Shown here: one piece after another, positions 34,812-44,772 of the stretch
Position numbering within the stretch: the first letter of the stretch is position 1
Layout: the number at the start of each line of letters is the position of its first letter
NCBI GenBank assembly: GCA_015069045.1
Contig: SVJJ01000003.1
Coordinates: 1-44,801 of the forward strand
Length of the DNA stretch: 44,801 nt
Reading direction: 5' to 3'
Source of the DNA: Oscillospiraceae bacterium
GTDB taxonomy: Bacteria; Bacillota; Clostridia; UBA1381; UBA9506
Notes under the pieces: model-generated
Database searches by the model: none
Told to the model about the DNA's origin: nothing
The model's input: the letters and a program-made list of their open reading frames with translations, nothing else
Program-made: the position numbers and the translations under genes

Positions 34812-35324
34812 TTATTTTTCTGATTCACCGCAATGACATTCATGTTCTTCCGTCAAGCTATCGTCTTGCGTAATCCACCGTGATACCGGAATAATTCTGT
34901 AGGTTTCCTTAGTGTCACGGACCACAATTTCCTTAATACCTGCGTTGATAATCAAACGCTTACACATACTGCAGCTGTTGGAATCTGCAATTAACTCACC
35001 AGTTTGTGGGTTTTGGCACGCCAAATATAAGGTGGCTCCCAACATATCTCGCCTGGATGCGCTAATGATACAATTCGCCTCAGCATGAACAGAGCGGCAT
35101 AACTCATAACGTTCTCCGGAAGGAATCTGCATTTTCTCTCTTAGGCAATAGCCCAGGTCAATACAGTTTTTCCGTGAACGCGGCGCTCCATTATAACCGG
35201 TTGATATAATCTCATCATTTTTAACTAGGATAGCGCCATAATGCCGCCGCAAACAGGTACCACGTTCCGATACAGTTTGAGCAATATCTAAATAATAATT
35301 AATTTTATCCCGTCTTTCAGACAT
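34812..35324 (-). CDS. dCMP deaminase (ComEB family)
   Basis: This 170-residue zinc enzyme converts dCMP to dUMP for thymidylate synthesis. The zinc site is SVHAEANCI (His and catalytic Glu) with DSNSCSMCKRLIINAG (two Cys). GTCLRRHYGAILV and ISTGYNGAPR are typical of the dCMP deaminase branch. An acidic, His/Cys-containing tail (EEHECHCGESEK) is unusual and could bind metal. AGGGGG lies 7 nt before the start. It is the last gene of the tsaE-tsaB-rpiB-deaminase unit, 24 nt after rpiB. Confidence 0.92.
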   Translation of the reverse strand: MSERRDKINYYLDIAQTVSERGTCLRRHYGAILVKNDEIISTGYNGAPRSRKNCIDLGYCLREKMQIPSGERYELCRSVHAEANCIISASRRDMLGATLYLACQNPQTGELIADSNSCSMCKRLIINAGIKEIVVRDTKETYRIIPVSRWITQDDSLTEEHECHCGESEK

Positions 35325-35348
35325 GTTTACGCCCCCTGTTTTTGTAGT

Positions 35349-35783
35349 TTACTTTTCTAAAGCGTGGATTTTATCAATTCGATTTTGATGTCGGCCGCCC
35401 TCAAAAGATGCATTCATAAACGCATCCAAAATGTTAATGGCTAAATCCGGCCCTAGTACGCGTCCACCCATAGCAATAACGTTAGCATTGTTATGTTGTC
35501 GAGCTTTTTCTGCAGAATATGCATTGTTTACCAACGCACAACGAATCCCGTCAATTTTATTGGCTGCAATAGAAATACCAATACCGGTACCACACAATAC
35601 AATACCAAATTCATAATCACCACTTTTTACTTTTTCACAAACCTTTTGTGCAATATCAGGATAGTCAACGCTGCCTGTGTCGAAAACGCCACAGTCATAA
35701 ACCTCCTGACCCTTCGATTCTAAATACTTCACCAAACAACCCTTTAATTCAAAAGCTCCATGGTCACTTCCAATAACAATCAT
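35349..35783 (-). CDS. rpiB: Ribose-5-phosphate isomerase B
   Basis: This 144-residue enzyme interconverts ribose 5-phosphate and ribulose 5-phosphate in the pentose phosphate pathway. Seen: IGSDHGAFELKGCLVKYLESKGQEVYDCG, SVDYPDIAQKV and the active-site loop GIVLCGTGIGISIAANKIDGIRCALV (with the catalytic Cys), then HNNANVIAMGGRVLG. TAGGAGGAA lies upstream of the start. It follows tsaB by 15 nt and precedes the dCMP deaminase. It feeds PRPP synthesis, used by the purine operon and PncB in this window. Confidence 0.95.
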   Translation of the reverse strand: MIVIGSDHGAFELKGCLVKYLESKGQEVYDCGVFDTGSVDYPDIAQKVCEKVKSGDYEFGIVLCGTGIGISIAANKIDGIRCALVNNAYSAEKARQHNNANVIAMGGRVLGPDLAINILDAFMNASFEGGRHQNRIDKIHALEK

Positions 35784-35798
35784 TATAAATTCCTCCTA

Positions 35799-36485
35799 TT
35801 ATTTATGTTTTTCTTTATATTCTCGTTCTGCCTGGGATTCACGTAAATAAGCCGGAGATAATTCCGTATACAGCACTCCATGACCTTGTTCTGCCAAACG
35901 ATAGCCCATTTCTGCCACAGCACCGCCCCGGATGAGATGGACCAAACTCCCCTCGGCAACAACCTGATGACCCAATGCCTCTATAAACTGTTGACGAAAT
36001 ACCATCGCACCATTACCTACAATTTTACACCGTTTTCCTTGTAAAAAATTCAACAGTTCATCAACTGTCATAACGCTCGGCGACATAACTTCACAATTCT
36101 TAGAATCGTAGGCTCCACAATATAATTCATTAACACGAGCATGGACTGCACTCACCCGCAATCCATCAAATTCCCGAATGTTTTCTGCCAGTAGTTGCAA
36201 GCTGGAAATAGGTATAACCGGCTTTTGCCACGCCTGTGCAAATCCCTTCACTGTTGCTGCACCAATGCGTACACCAGTAAAAGAACCGGGACCAATACCG
36301 CAAGCATAGGCATCAATATCCTGAAAATCCACTCCAAGCTCATGGAGCATAGTTTCCACCATAGGCAACAAAGTGAGCGAGTGGTTTTTCCCATTATAAA
36401 TGGTGTATTCACACCGTGTTATCCCATCAGCTGCTATACCAACTGCCGCTGCATCCGAGGATGCGTCCAATCCTAACACAATCAT
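35799..36485 (-). CDS. tsaB: tRNA threonylcarbamoyladenosine biosynthesis protein TsaB
   Basis: This 228-residue protein is the inactive TsaD paralogue that pairs with TsaD for t6A formation. The N-terminal ASKHA fold shows ILVLGLDASSDAAAVGIA-like and YACGIGPGSFTGVRIGAATVKGFAQA motifs; metal-binding His residues of TsaD are absent. The start ATG 36485 overlaps the tsaE stop (4 nt), so the two are translated together. The partner tsaD lies about 11 kb away in another unit on the same strand. Confidence 0.93.
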   Translation of the reverse strand: MIVLGLDASSDAAAVGIAADGITRCEYTIYNGKNHSLTLLPMVETMLHELGVDFQDIDAYACGIGPGSFTGVRIGAATVKGFAQAWQKPVIPISSLQLLAENIREFDGLRVSAVHARVNELYCGAYDSKNCEVMSPSVMTVDELLNFLQGKRCKIVGNGAMVFRQQFIEALGHQVVAEGSLVHLIRGGAVAEMGYRLAEQGHGVLYTELSPAYLRESQAEREYKEKHK

Positions 36486-36922
36486 GCCGTTAGCTCCTCA
36501 ATTGTAATGCGACGTCCATCCTCACCCATTCGCTCCATAATGATGTCCGTCCGTTGTGCAGGCAATAAATTTCCTGCTCGTTCCGGCCATTCAATCAGTA
36601 TGACTGCTTGTCTACCGATCATATCTGAAAAGCCTATTTCGTAAAGTTCATCAGAATCTTCAATTCTATATAAATCAAAATGATATACCGGATATGTACC
36701 ACCTTCATATTCGTTTACCAAGGTGAAGGTGGGGCTGTTCACAGGCTCTGTAATCCCAATCGACTCACAAAGTCCTTGGGCAAAAACTGTCTTTCCTACG
36801 CCTAATTCACCACGCAGGCACAAAACCTGCCCCTCACGGAGTTCCCTTGCAATTTTCGCCGCCAGCTCTTTCGTTTCTCCGGCATTGGTTGTGGTATAAA
36901 TCCTCTTACCCTGCCGGCTCAT
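36482..36922 (-). CDS. tsaE: tRNA threonylcarbamoyladenosine biosynthesis ATPase TsaE
   Basis: This 146-residue ATPase is needed for t6A by the TsaBDE complex. It shows the Walker A GELGVGKTVFAQGL, SPTFTLVNEYEG (switch), YHFDLYRIED (metal-binding Asp) and ILIEWPER (ATPase) motifs, all in place. Its start overlaps the end of the membrane-protein gene by 4 nt, and its end overlaps tsaB by 4 nt. Confidence 0.94.
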   Translation of the reverse strand: MSRQGKRIYTTTNAGETKELAAKIARELREGQVLCLRGELGVGKTVFAQGLCESIGITEPVNSPTFTLVNEYEGGTYPVYHFDLYRIEDSDELYEIGFSDMIGRQAVILIEWPERAGNLLPAQRTDIIMERMGEDGRRITIEELTA

Positions 36923-37365
36923 TCAGTTACCTCCATCGATGTGGCCTGTGCCGGAGTTTGTGTAACTGCAGGTGTTGACTGCGGCGTTGCAACGGGCGCC
37001 ACTGTCGGCGCCACCGTAGGTATTGTTGTCGGTTCTACTGTAGGCTTTGCCGTTATCGCCGGAACAGATGAAGAGGCTAATGCTCCTCTTCTGTATTCAT
37101 CCAGTTCTGCCTGTAAGCTTTTAATTTTATTTTCTTTTTCTATGATCATCTTTTCAAGGTCCTCATAACTGGGCTTAGGTGTGGCTGTTGCTGCTACTCC
37201 ACCTTGTTCCGGCAAATATGGTTGCTGATTTGCCTTTAGCACCATGCCGGTAATCCAAAAGGACAGAAAAAACAGAACAACCAATAAAAGTAAAACCCCG
37301 ACAACCAACAATGCTTTAGGATTGCCAGAAGATTTTGCACGTCTTTGTTTATATTGTTTTCTCAT
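36919..37365 (-). CDS. Membrane protein with coiled coil and Pro/Thr-rich tail
   Basis: This 148-residue protein belongs to no family I recognise. Residues 1-17 are basic (RKQYKQRRAKSSGN), residues 18-42 form a strong membrane helix, and residues about 65-92 form a coiled coil (DLEKMIIEKENKIKSLQAELDEY). Residues 100-148 are a Pro/Thr/Ala repeat (PTVEPTTIPTVAPTVAPVATP). The layout predicts a single-pass protein with the coil and tail outside the cell. It starts the tsaE unit, 35 nt after the -10 box, and overlaps tsaE by 4 nt, so it is probably translated at a similar rate. The tail resembles wall-spanning linkers; that is inference. Confidence 0.75.
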   Translation of the reverse strand: MRKQYKQRRAKSSGNPKALLVVGVLLLLVVLFFLSFWITGMVLKANQQPYLPEQGGVAATATPKPSYEDLEKMIIEKENKIKSLQAELDEYRRGALASSSVPAITAKPTVEPTTIPTVAPTVAPVATPQSTPAVTQTPAQATSMEVTE

Positions 37366-37400
37366 AAAATAACATCCTTTCTGGGCACAAACTTTCCTTC

Positions 37401-37429
37401 ATTTTATCACAAAAAGTAAACAAAGTAAA
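37401..37429 (-). promoter_or_regulatory. Promoter of the tsaE unit
   Basis: Minus strand TTTACT (37429-37424), 17-nt spacer, TAAAAT (37406-37401), with TG one base before the -10. Confidence 0.55.
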
Positions 37430-37469
37430 GTCTTAATTTAACATCCCATCCATAAGATAAATACAATAA

Positions 37470-38522
37470 TTACATATGCTCTTCCATCGCCTGTAAAAAC
37501 GGTTTCATGGCAGATGGCAAGGCAATGTCCCTTTTAAGTTCTGCAAAGGGAACCCAAAGAAAACCGCTATTTTCCTTTGTTACACACACATAGTAACTAT
37601 TCATCTCCCAAACTAAGTGGGTAAAAACATGACGACTGTGAATAAACGGTCTGACAGCGCCAGAAATACACCATTTTTCCATAACTTTAGGAATTGCATC
37701 ATCAGTAATATACTTTTCAACTGTAGGAAATTCCCACATATCTGCCAATACACCGGTAGGGGGACGCTTTTGAATCGCCACTTTTCCCTCGTGTACCAAT
37801 AAAAAAACTGTGCGCTCAATTAGTTTTTTCTCTTTTTTAGTATTACGCACCGGCAAATCTTGTTCCTTACCTTGCAGTTTAGCCTGACATAAACTTTGCA
37901 AGGGACAGGAGGAGCATTTAGGCACACCAGGAATACAAACAAGGGCGCCCAGCTCCATAATTGCCTGCGTTAAATCACTACAATTCTCCGCCAAGGGATA
38001 CACGGCCGACAAGGCTGTTTTCACCCGTTTTTTTGTTTGAGGCAACATAATGTCAGCATCATCACAACACAACCTTGCAAGTACACGTAAAACATTGCCA
38101 TCTACTGCTGGCGTTGGCAATCCAAACGCAATTGAACCAACGGCACCTGCTGTATAATCTCCAATGCCTGGCAAAGACTCTAAGGCTTTCACATCTGCTG
38201 GAAACCGCCCGCCATATTGGTCTGTTATCACCTGTGCTGCCTTTTGCATATTGCGCACACGGCTATAATAGCCCAATCCCTCCCAAAGTTTCATAAGCTG
38301 CTCCATAGGTGCCGAAGCTAATTCCTCCACTGTGGGTAACGCCTTCAAAAACCGTAGGTAGTAAGGCAATGCTGCCTCCACTCGCGTTTGCTGGAGCATA
38401 ATTTCCGATACCCAAACACGATAAGGATCCTTGTCTTCTCTCCAAGGTAAAACCCGTTTATTGTTATTATACCACAAACAAAGCGGTGTAACCATCGCCG
38501 CCACAATTTCCTGATAGTTCAC
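37470..38522 (-). CDS. mutY: Adenine DNA glycosylase
   Basis: This 350-residue repair enzyme removes adenine opposite 8-oxoguanine. Helix-hairpin-helix part: RVWVSEIMLQQTRV (catalytic Glu), LPGIGDYTAGAVGSIAFG and TPAVDGNVLRV (catalytic Asp). A cluster loop with C-x6-C-x2-C-x5-C follows (CIPGVPKCSSCPLQSLC). The C-terminal Nudix-like domain (about 230-350) recognises 8-oxoG (VAIQKRPPTGVLADMWEFP). The start is GTG 38522, with GGAG about 9 nt upstream. It lies between purD and the tsaE unit on the same strand, and the 160 nt before it hold no clear terminator or promoter. Confidence 0.94.
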   Translation of the reverse strand: MNYQEIVAAMVTPLCLWYNNNKRVLPWREDKDPYRVWVSEIMLQQTRVEAALPYYLRFLKALPTVEELASAPMEQLMKLWEGLGYYSRVRNMQKAAQVITDQYGGRFPADVKALESLPGIGDYTAGAVGSIAFGLPTPAVDGNVLRVLARLCCDDADIMLPQTKKRVKTALSAVYPLAENCSDLTQAIMELGALVCIPGVPKCSSCPLQSLCQAKLQGKEQDLPVRNTKKEKKLIERTVFLLVHEGKVAIQKRPPTGVLADMWEFPTVEKYITDDAIPKVMEKWCISGAVRPFIHSRHVFTHLVWEMNSYYVCVTKENSGFLWVPFAELKRDIALPSAMKPFLQAMEEHM

Positions 38523-38682
38523 ACCGCTTCACTCCGTTTCCACACAAAATATGTACTTATAATTGTAAAAGCTCTTAAACATAGCTCCGCAATATCTGCT
38601 CGTTTTTCGTTTCTGCCAGCCCTGGCCTATTCAATATTTCCAGGTCTGTTTTATATAGGAATAGACTGTATGTCATATTTAC

Positions 38683-39942
38683 TTATTTTCTGCCAATATC
38701 CCGCCGATAATGCACTTTATCAAAATAAATTTTCGAGGCCCCCTCATAAGCCTTGTTGATGGCTTTCTCTAAATTCGGTCCAACTGCCGTAACGCCCAAA
38801 ACACGTCCGCCAGCCGTCAGGAGCTGTTCTCCATTCCACGCCGTTCCGGCATGAAACACCGTGATGTCTTTATCTTCTTCTGCTGTTTCTATTCCATGAA
38901 TGGGTAAACCCTTAGCATATGCCTTGGGATATCCGCCCGAAGCCAATACCACACATACAGCAGCATTGTCCGTCCATTCGATGGTAAGTTCTTTCAACCT
39001 TTCCTCTGCCACCGCCATAAAAATCTCAAGCAAATCCGTTTGCAATCTGGGAAGTACAACCTGTGTTTCCGGATCGCCAAAACGAGCATTATACTCAATA
39101 ACCTTTACGCCGTCTTTTGTCATAATCAAGCCAAAGTATAAAACACCTTTAAATGTACGCCCTTCCTGATTCATAGCCTTCATTGTGGGTATAAAAATAT
39201 TTTTCATACATTCTTCATGAATCTTCTCAGAATACAATCGACTGGGCGAAAAAGTGCCCATACCACCGGTATTGGGGCCTTCGTCATGATCGTATGCTCG
39301 TTTATGATCTTGGGCACTCACCATAGGGCATAAGGTTTTACCGTCAGTAAAGGCTAAGACGGATACTTCCTGCCCTGTCAGAAATTCCTCAATAACAACG
39401 CGGCTACCTGCTTCACCAAAAACACGGTCACACATAATATCACGAACAGTGGCTTTTGCTTCCTCATAGTCTGCCGCAATAATAACACCCTTACCTAAAG
39501 CCAACCCCTCCGCCTTAATAACTGTTGGATAAGAAACTGTCTGCAAATAGGAAAGGGCTTCTTCGCTATTATCAAATACTTCATAGGCTGCTGTGGGAAT
39601 GCCATATTTCTTCATTAAATCCTTAGAAAACACCTTGCTACCCTCAATAATAGCTGCATTTTGTCTGGGGCCAAAGGCACGCAACCCCTCTGCTTCCAAA
39701 CGATCAACCATACCAAGCATTAATGGGTCATCCGGCGCTACCACAGTTAAATCAATGCTGTTTTCCTTGGCAAATTGAACAACACCCTCCACATCCGTAG
39801 CCTTAATATCTACACAGGTGGCCAATTTAGAAATACCACCATTACCGGGTGCTGCAAACAGCTCCGGTTTGTGAGGGCTTTGTGCTAATTTCCAAATAAT
39901 TGTATGCTCACGGCCACCGCCGCCAACGACTAATACCTTCAT
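38683..39942 (-). CDS. purD: Phosphoribosylamine-glycine ligase
   Basis: This 419-residue ATP-grasp enzyme joins glycine to phosphoribosylamine, the second step of purine synthesis. Seen: VVGGGGREHTIIWKLAQS, APGNGGI, VVAPDDPLMLG (usual PEAPL is altered to PDDPL), EGLALGKGVIIA (ATP grasp), HDEGPNTGGMGTFSP and EYNARFGDPETQ. It is the last gene of the leftward purine operon, after a 124-nt gap behind purH. Confidence 0.96.
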   Translation of the reverse strand: MKVLVVGGGGREHTIIWKLAQSPHKPELFAAPGNGGISKLATCVDIKATDVEGVVQFAKENSIDLTVVAPDDPLMLGMVDRLEAEGLRAFGPRQNAAIIEGSKVFSKDLMKKYGIPTAAYEVFDNSEEALSYLQTVSYPTVIKAEGLALGKGVIIAADYEEAKATVRDIMCDRVFGEAGSRVVIEEFLTGQEVSVLAFTDGKTLCPMVSAQDHKRAYDHDEGPNTGGMGTFSPSRLYSEKIHEECMKNIFIPTMKAMNQEGRTFKGVLYFGLIMTKDGVKVIEYNARFGDPETQVVLPRLQTDLLEIFMAVAEERLKELTIEWTDNAAVCVVLASGGYPKAYAKGLPIHGIETAEEDKDITVFHAGTAWNGEQLLTAGGRVLGVTAVGPNLEKAINKAYEGASKIYFDKVHYRRDIGRK

Positions 39943-40066
39943 TGTTTTAAAAACATTCCTTTCTATCTGTTAACGTAGAACTTGAAAAAACACATTGACA
40001 ATGTAATAGAAACCCACGCATACCGTACAGGAAAACGTAATGGGTCACAAAATAGACAGTCAGTTT

Positions 40067-41611
40067 TTAATGCTTAAAATGGCGCATTCCTACAAACACC
40101 ATAGCAATTCCATGTTTATCACAGGCATCAATAGATTCTTGGTCTTTTTTAGAGCCGCCGGGCTGAATAATGGCCTTAATACCCGCTTTAGCAGCCGTCT
40201 CCACGGTGTCCGGGAAGGGGAAAAATGCATCAGATGCCAGACTGGCGCCTTGGGCACGTTCACCTGCGTAATCAAGGGCAATACGAGCAGCCATAACACG
40301 GTTTGTCTGACCCGGGCCCACACCTAAGGACATCTCATCTTTTGCTACGGCAATGCCGTTAGATTTTGCATGCTTAACCACCTTCCAAGCAAACTTCATA
40401 TCACGAATTTGCTCTTCTGTTGGTTTAACCTTGGTCACTACCTGCCAATCTTCCTCGCAGAACAGATCTGTATCCCGCTGTTGTACCAACAATCCTCCCA
40501 TAACCTTTTTCATATCAAAATCATTCTTATGGGCTTTGTCTGCGATGGTAGGTAACTCAAGCAGACGAATATTTTGCTTCTTTGTCAAAATTTCCAGCGC
40601 CTCCGGCGAAAAGGAAGGAGCCACAATAATTTCCAAAAAGATTTTACTCATTTCCTCAGCTGTGGGGCCGTCAATTTCACGATTTGCTGCAATAATGCCA
40701 CCAAAGATAGACACAGGGTCACCCTCATAGGCCTTTTGATAAGCCTCAAAAATGGTGGCACCGGTACCCACGCCACATGGATTGGCATGTTTAGATGCTA
40801 CAACTGTAGGCTCTGTAAACTCTTTTACTAAATCTAATGCACCATTGGCATCGTTAATGTTGTTATAGGACAATTCCTTCCCATGGAGTTGTTTGGCAGC
40901 AGATAAGGTGCCGCTGCAGGGTCCAACTTCTTTATAAAAAACAGCCTGCTGGTGCGGATTTTCACCATAACGCATATCTTGCACCTTTTCAAAGGTTAAG
41001 GAGAGATTTTGAGGGAATAATTCCTTCCCTATGGTTTTTCTCAAATATGTAGAAATGAGCGTATCATAAGCAGCTGTGTGCTCAAAAACCTTATAAGCTA
41101 AATAAAATTTAGTATCGCGGCTAACTGTACCGGCTGTTTTATATTCAGTGAGTACCGTCTCATAGTCTGCCGGATCAACTACAACAGCTACATCTTGATA
41201 GTTTTTTGCAGCTGCACGAATCATAGTAGGGCCACCGATATCTATATTTTCTACGGCTTCCTCCAGGGTAACACCATCCTTTTGAATGGTTTCCTTAAAT
41301 GGGTATAAATTAATAGCCACCACATCAATGGTATCCACACCTAAAGCCTCTAACTGGCTCATATGTTCCGGATTTGACCGCATTGCAAGGATACCGGCAT
41401 GAATTTTAGGATGTAGAGTTTTAACACGGCCATCCAAACACTCCGGAAAACCGGTAATGTCTGAAACACCGGTTACAGCAAGGCCTGCTTCCGTGAGAAC
41501 TCGCTTAGTTCCACCCGTGGACACTATTTCAAACCCTAAATCAATCAAACCCTTTGCAAAATCTACAATTCCACTTTTGTCTGATACACTCAACAATGCT
41601 CTTTTTGCCAT
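40067..41611 (-). CDS. purH: Bifunctional AICAR transformylase / IMP cyclohydrolase
   Basis: This 514-residue enzyme carries out the last two steps to IMP. The N-terminal cyclohydrolase domain has [52 protein letters not shown] and [17 protein letters not shown]. The transformylase domain shows [32 protein letters not shown] (catalytic Lys-His) and [16 protein letters not shown] 41611 has AAGGGG 9 nt upstream; the ATG two codons earlier is too close. It follows purN by 30 nt. Confidence 0.97.
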   Translation of the reverse strand: MAKRALLSVSDKSGIVDFAKGLIDLGFEIVSTGGTKRVLTEAGLAVTGVSDITGFPECLDGRVKTLHPKIHAGILAMRSNPEHMSQLEALGVDTIDVVAINLYPFKETIQKDGVTLEEAVENIDIGGPTMIRAAAKNYQDVAVVVDPADYETVLTEYKTAGTVSRDTKFYLAYKVFEHTAAYDTLISTYLRKTIGKELFPQNLSLTFEKVQDMRYGENPHQQAVFYKEVGPCSGTLSAAKQLHGKELSYNNINDANGALDLVKEFTEPTVVASKHANPCGVGTGATIFEAYQKAYEGDPVSIFGGIIAANREIDGPTAEEMSKIFLEIIVAPSFSPEALEILTKKQNIRLLELPTIADKAHKNDFDMKKVMGGLLVQQRDTDLFCEEDWQVVTKVKPTEEQIRDMKFAWKVVKHAKSNGIAVAKDEMSLGVGPGQTNRVMAARIALDYAGERAQGASLASDAFFPFPDTVETAAKAGIKAIIQPGGSKKDQESIDACDKHGIAMVFVGMRHFKH

Positions 41612-41641
41612 TACCATCTACCCCTTCGTATTTTAATTAAA

Positions 41642-42280
41642 TTATTGTATAATTACCCGTCGACCATCCCGCTGCAAGCGGTCTGCACATAAGAGCTCAG
41701 TAGCCTGAGGTAATAAAATGTGCTCCGCTTTTTCCATAACAAGCTGCTGCAGGCCTTGGGGGCTAATGCCCTCCGGAATATCCACAGCCCTTTGAAGAAT
41801 AATAGCACCGCCATCTGTCACTTCATTCACAAAGTGAACAGTTGCACCGGTAACCTTAACTCCATATTCCAACGCACGCTCATGAACCTTTAACCCATAA
41901 AATCCATCCCCGCAAAAGGAAGGAATTAAGGCAGGGTGCACGTTAATAATTCTATCCGGATATTGTTTAATAAAATTATCACTCAAAACAAGCATAAAGC
42001 CCGCCAACACCAAAACATCAACATTGCGTTCTGTCAGGGTATGGTGAAGAGCCTCTTCAAAATTTTCTTTGGTTTTAAATGATTTTCTATCTACACAAAT
42101 TCCTTCCACACCGGCTTTTTTGGCTCGTTCCAATGCAAAGACATCCGGTTTGCTTGAAATAACCACAGAAATAGTGCCGCTTTTCAGGTCACCCCTTTTT
42201 TCTGCATCCAGCAAAGCCTGCAAATTGGTACCGCCGCCGGAAACTAAAACACCTATTTTCTTTTTAGTATGTATATTCAT
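41642..42280 (-). CDS. purN: Phosphoribosylglycinamide formyltransferase
   Basis: This 212-residue enzyme adds a formyl group from 10-formyltetrahydrofolate to GAR. Seen: GVLVSGGGTNLQALLDAE (phosphate loop), VISSKPDVFALERA, VLAGFMLVLSDNFI, and the catalytic set RIINVHPALIPSF with the His and, further on, GATVHFVNEVTDGGAII (catalytic Asp). GAGGA lies 7 nt before the start. It follows purM by 12 nt. Confidence 0.95.
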   Translation of the reverse strand: MNIHTKKKIGVLVSGGGTNLQALLDAEKRGDLKSGTISVVISSKPDVFALERAKKAGVEGICVDRKSFKTKENFEEALHHTLTERNVDVLVLAGFMLVLSDNFIKQYPDRIINVHPALIPSFCGDGFYGLKVHERALEYGVKVTGATVHFVNEVTDGGAIILQRAVDIPEGISPQGLQQLVMEKAEHILLPQATELLCADRLQRDGRRVIIQ

Positions 42281-42292
42281 AGCGCTTCCTCG

Positions 42293-43327
42293 TTACAGCA
42301 GGGTGACGCCCGGCTCACCGGCAGCCACTTCACCAATAACCCATGCTTTTTCACCCAGGGATTGCAAATGGCAAACAACCTCATCTGCCTTGGTCTTATC
42401 CACGGCTATCACAAGGCCAATACCCATATTAAAGGTGTTGAATAAATCTCGTTCAGATAAACTTGCCGTTTCCTCCATGAGCTTAAAAATTGCCGGAATT
42501 TCAAAGCTATTTTTATGTACTTTAGCACACAAACCATCAGGCAACATGCGGGGAATGTTCTCGTAAAATCCTCCACCTGTAATGTGGGATACCGCATGAA
42601 TACCCACATGTTCAATGACCGATAAAAGAGATTTTACATAAATTTTAGTTGGTGTCAGCAGAGTCTCTCCCAAAGAGCAGGTTAACCCTCCGGGTGTATC
42701 CATTAACCGTTCCTTCGCGCTTGCAGCATCCAAATTAAAAATTTTGCGAACCAGCGAATAACCGTTGCTGTGAATACCTGAAGAGGCAATACCTACCAAA
42801 GCATCTCCTGGGGCTGTCTTTTTTCCGTCAAGAATTTTATCCTTATCCACAACGCCCACGCAAAAGCCTGCCAAATCATATTCATCTTCTGCATAAAAGC
42901 CCGGCATTTCAGCAGTTTCACCACCAATAAGTGCTGCTCCGGCTTGCATGCAGCCATCCGCTACGCCTTTCACAATTTCGGCAATTCGTGTAGGTACGTT
43001 TTTCCCCACGGCTAAATAATCCAAAAAGAATAAAGGTTTAGCACCGGAGCAAGCAATGTCATTGGCACACATAGCTACACAATCCTGACCAATGGTATCG
43101 TGTTTATCCATTAAAAAGGCAAGACGCAACTTTGTTCCCACTCCATCTGTACCGGATACCAAAACCGGATTTTGATAGCCGTCACCTAACTCAAAAAGGC
43201 CTCCAAACCCACCTAATCCACTTAAAACACCGGAGGTAAAGGTTTTATTCACATGCTCCTTCATGAGTTTAACAGCCTCATAACCGGCCTCTACATCTAC
43301 ACCTGCTGCTTTATATGCTGTACTCAT
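42293..43327 (-). CDS. purM: Phosphoribosylformylglycinamidine cyclo-ligase
   Basis: This 344-residue enzyme closes the imidazole ring to form AIR. Motifs: [64 protein letters not shown] and [14 protein letters not shown]-like ([15 protein letters not shown]). The length is usual for the family. It overlaps the purF stop by 4 nt (ATGA), with AAGGAG inside the purF end. Confidence 0.97.
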   Translation of the reverse strand: MSTAYKAAGVDVEAGYEAVKLMKEHVNKTFTSGVLSGLGGFGGLFELGDGYQNPVLVSGTDGVGTKLRLAFLMDKHDTIGQDCVAMCANDIACSGAKPLFFLDYLAVGKNVPTRIAEIVKGVADGCMQAGAALIGGETAEMPGFYAEDEYDLAGFCVGVVDKDKILDGKKTAPGDALVGIASSGIHSNGYSLVRKIFNLDAASAKERLMDTPGGLTCSLGETLLTPTKIYVKSLLSVIEHVGIHAVSHITGGGFYENIPRMLPDGLCAKVHKNSFEIPAIFKLMEETASLSERDLFNTFNMGIGLVIAVDKTKADEVVCHLQSLGEKAWVIGEVAAGEPGVTLL

Positions 43328-44772
43328 TTTTTTCTCTCCTTATTATGTTCAAATTCTTTTTTATCCACAGCTACGGGAACCTCCATAGGATATTGTCCGG
43401 AGAAACAACCATGGCAGTAGTCACAGTCTATATCCCTCATTGCTCTATGTAAGCCTTCCATACTCAGATAACCTAAGGAATCTGCCCCAATTTTTTCTCT
43501 AATTTCCTCAACACTATATTTAACCGCCATTAAATTTTCTCTGGATGGAATATCTGTTCCAAAATAGCACGGCCATAGGAAAGGTGGTGAACTAACCCGC
43601 ATGTGAACCTCCTTGGCCCCGGCTTCCTTTAAAGCACGAATAATGTTAGCACAAGTGGTACCGCGAACAATAGAGTCATCCACCATCACAACACGTTTTC
43701 CCGCTACGCTGCTTTTCAAAACATTCAGTTTAATATTAACTGCTGCTTCCCGTTGCGCTTGGGTCGGTAAAATAAAGGTTCTCCCGATATACTTATTTTT
43801 AATAAACCCTTTGCCATAAGGCAAACCGGATTCCTCAGCGTAGCCAATGGCAGCGCATAGGCCCGAGTCAGGCACACCAAAAACCAAATCGGCATCAACA
43901 GGATATTCTTTTGCAAGTTCATGACCCATAGCTTTTCTTGTTTCATACACGCTAGCACCTTGAATGACGCTATCCGGCCGTGCATTGTACACATATTCAA
44001 AAACACATATATTGGCACGTTTAGATGCATTTTTATGGTGAATGGAATGAATACCATCCTTGTCTATCCAAACAATCTCTCCCGGTTCTACATCCCGCAC
44101 AAATTCTGCACCAATATTATCAAATACGCAGGTTTCCGAAGAAAGAACATAGGAATTTTGCATTTTACCAATGGAAAGAGGGCGAATACCATAAGGATCT
44201 CTGGCACCAAGCAGCTTACGTGGGCTCATCATCACAATGGAATAGGCCCCGCGAATATGATCCATGGCACGCAAAACAGCTTGTTCGATAGAATGTGAAC
44301 GAATGCGCTCCTGTGCAATTTTATACATCACAACCTCACTGTCAATAGAGGTATGAAAAATTGCACCAGATTGCTGCAGGTCATCCCGCAGTTCCCCTGC
44401 ATTGATCAAATTACCATTATGAGCCAAGGCTAAAGTGCCTTTTACATATTGATTGACCAAAGGCTGGGCGTTTTCACGATAATTACCGCCTTTAGTAGAA
44501 TAACGAACATGGCCAACCGCTATCATGCCCTGTAATTTGTTCAAAATTGAATCATTGAAAATATCCGGCACCAGGCCTAAGTCTTTATGAGACAGGAAAA
44601 CGCCGTCGTTATTAACCGCAATACCAGCACTCTCTTGACCTCTATGCTGCAGACCATAAAGAGCGTAATACGTCAGCCGTGCCACATCAAAACCGTCATT
44701 GTCATAAAAGCCAAAGACGCCGCATTCCTCCTTTGCCTTATGGGATAAAGTAATTGCCTTTTTTTCATTCAT
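43324..44772 (-). CDS. purF: Amidophosphoribosyltransferase (iron-sulfur type)
   Basis: This 482-residue enzyme makes phosphoribosylamine from PRPP and glutamine, the committed purine step. After a 16-residue propeptide, catalytic Cys17 starts the glutaminase domain ([11 protein letters not shown]), with [22 protein letters not shown] and [10 protein letters not shown]. The PRPP loop is [14 protein letters not shown]-terminal cysteines in [13 protein letters not shown] support the 4Fe-4S cluster found in the B. subtilis enzyme, so it should be oxygen-sensitive. AGGAGA lies 7 nt before the ATG. It is the first purine gene seen; anything upstream is off the window. Confidence 0.97.
   Translation of the reverse strand: MNEKKAITLSHKAKEECGVFGFYDNDGFDVARLTYYALYGLQHRGQESAGIAVNNDGVFLSHKDLGLVPDIFNDSILNKLQGMIAVGHVRYSTKGGNYRENAQPLVNQYVKGTLALAHNGNLINAGELRDDLQQSGAIFHTSIDSEVVMYKIAQERIRSHSIEQAVLRAMDHIRGAYSIVMMSPRKLLGARDPYGIRPLSIGKMQNSYVLSSETCVFDNIGAEFVRDVEPGEIVWIDKDGIHSIHHKNASKRANICVFEYVYNARPDSVIQGASVYETRKAMGHELAKEYPVDADLVFGVPDSGLCAAIGYAEESGLPYGKGFIKNKYIGRTFILPTQAQREAAVNIKLNVLKSSVAGKRVVMVDDSIVRGTTCANIIRALKEAGAKEVHMRVSSPPFLWPCYFGTDIPSRENLMAVKYSVEEIREKIGADSLGYLSMEGLHRAMRDIDCDYCHGCFSGQYPMEVPVAVDKKEFEHNKERKK

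Noticed and set aside
38523-38682. Terminator between purD and mutY
   Set aside because: Only a 5-bp CCTGG/CCAGG stem without a T tract is present.
39943-40066. Separate promoter for purD
   Set aside because: A TTGTCA-like box is visible on the minus strand but no matching -10 at the right distance, so purD is treated as part of the purine operon.
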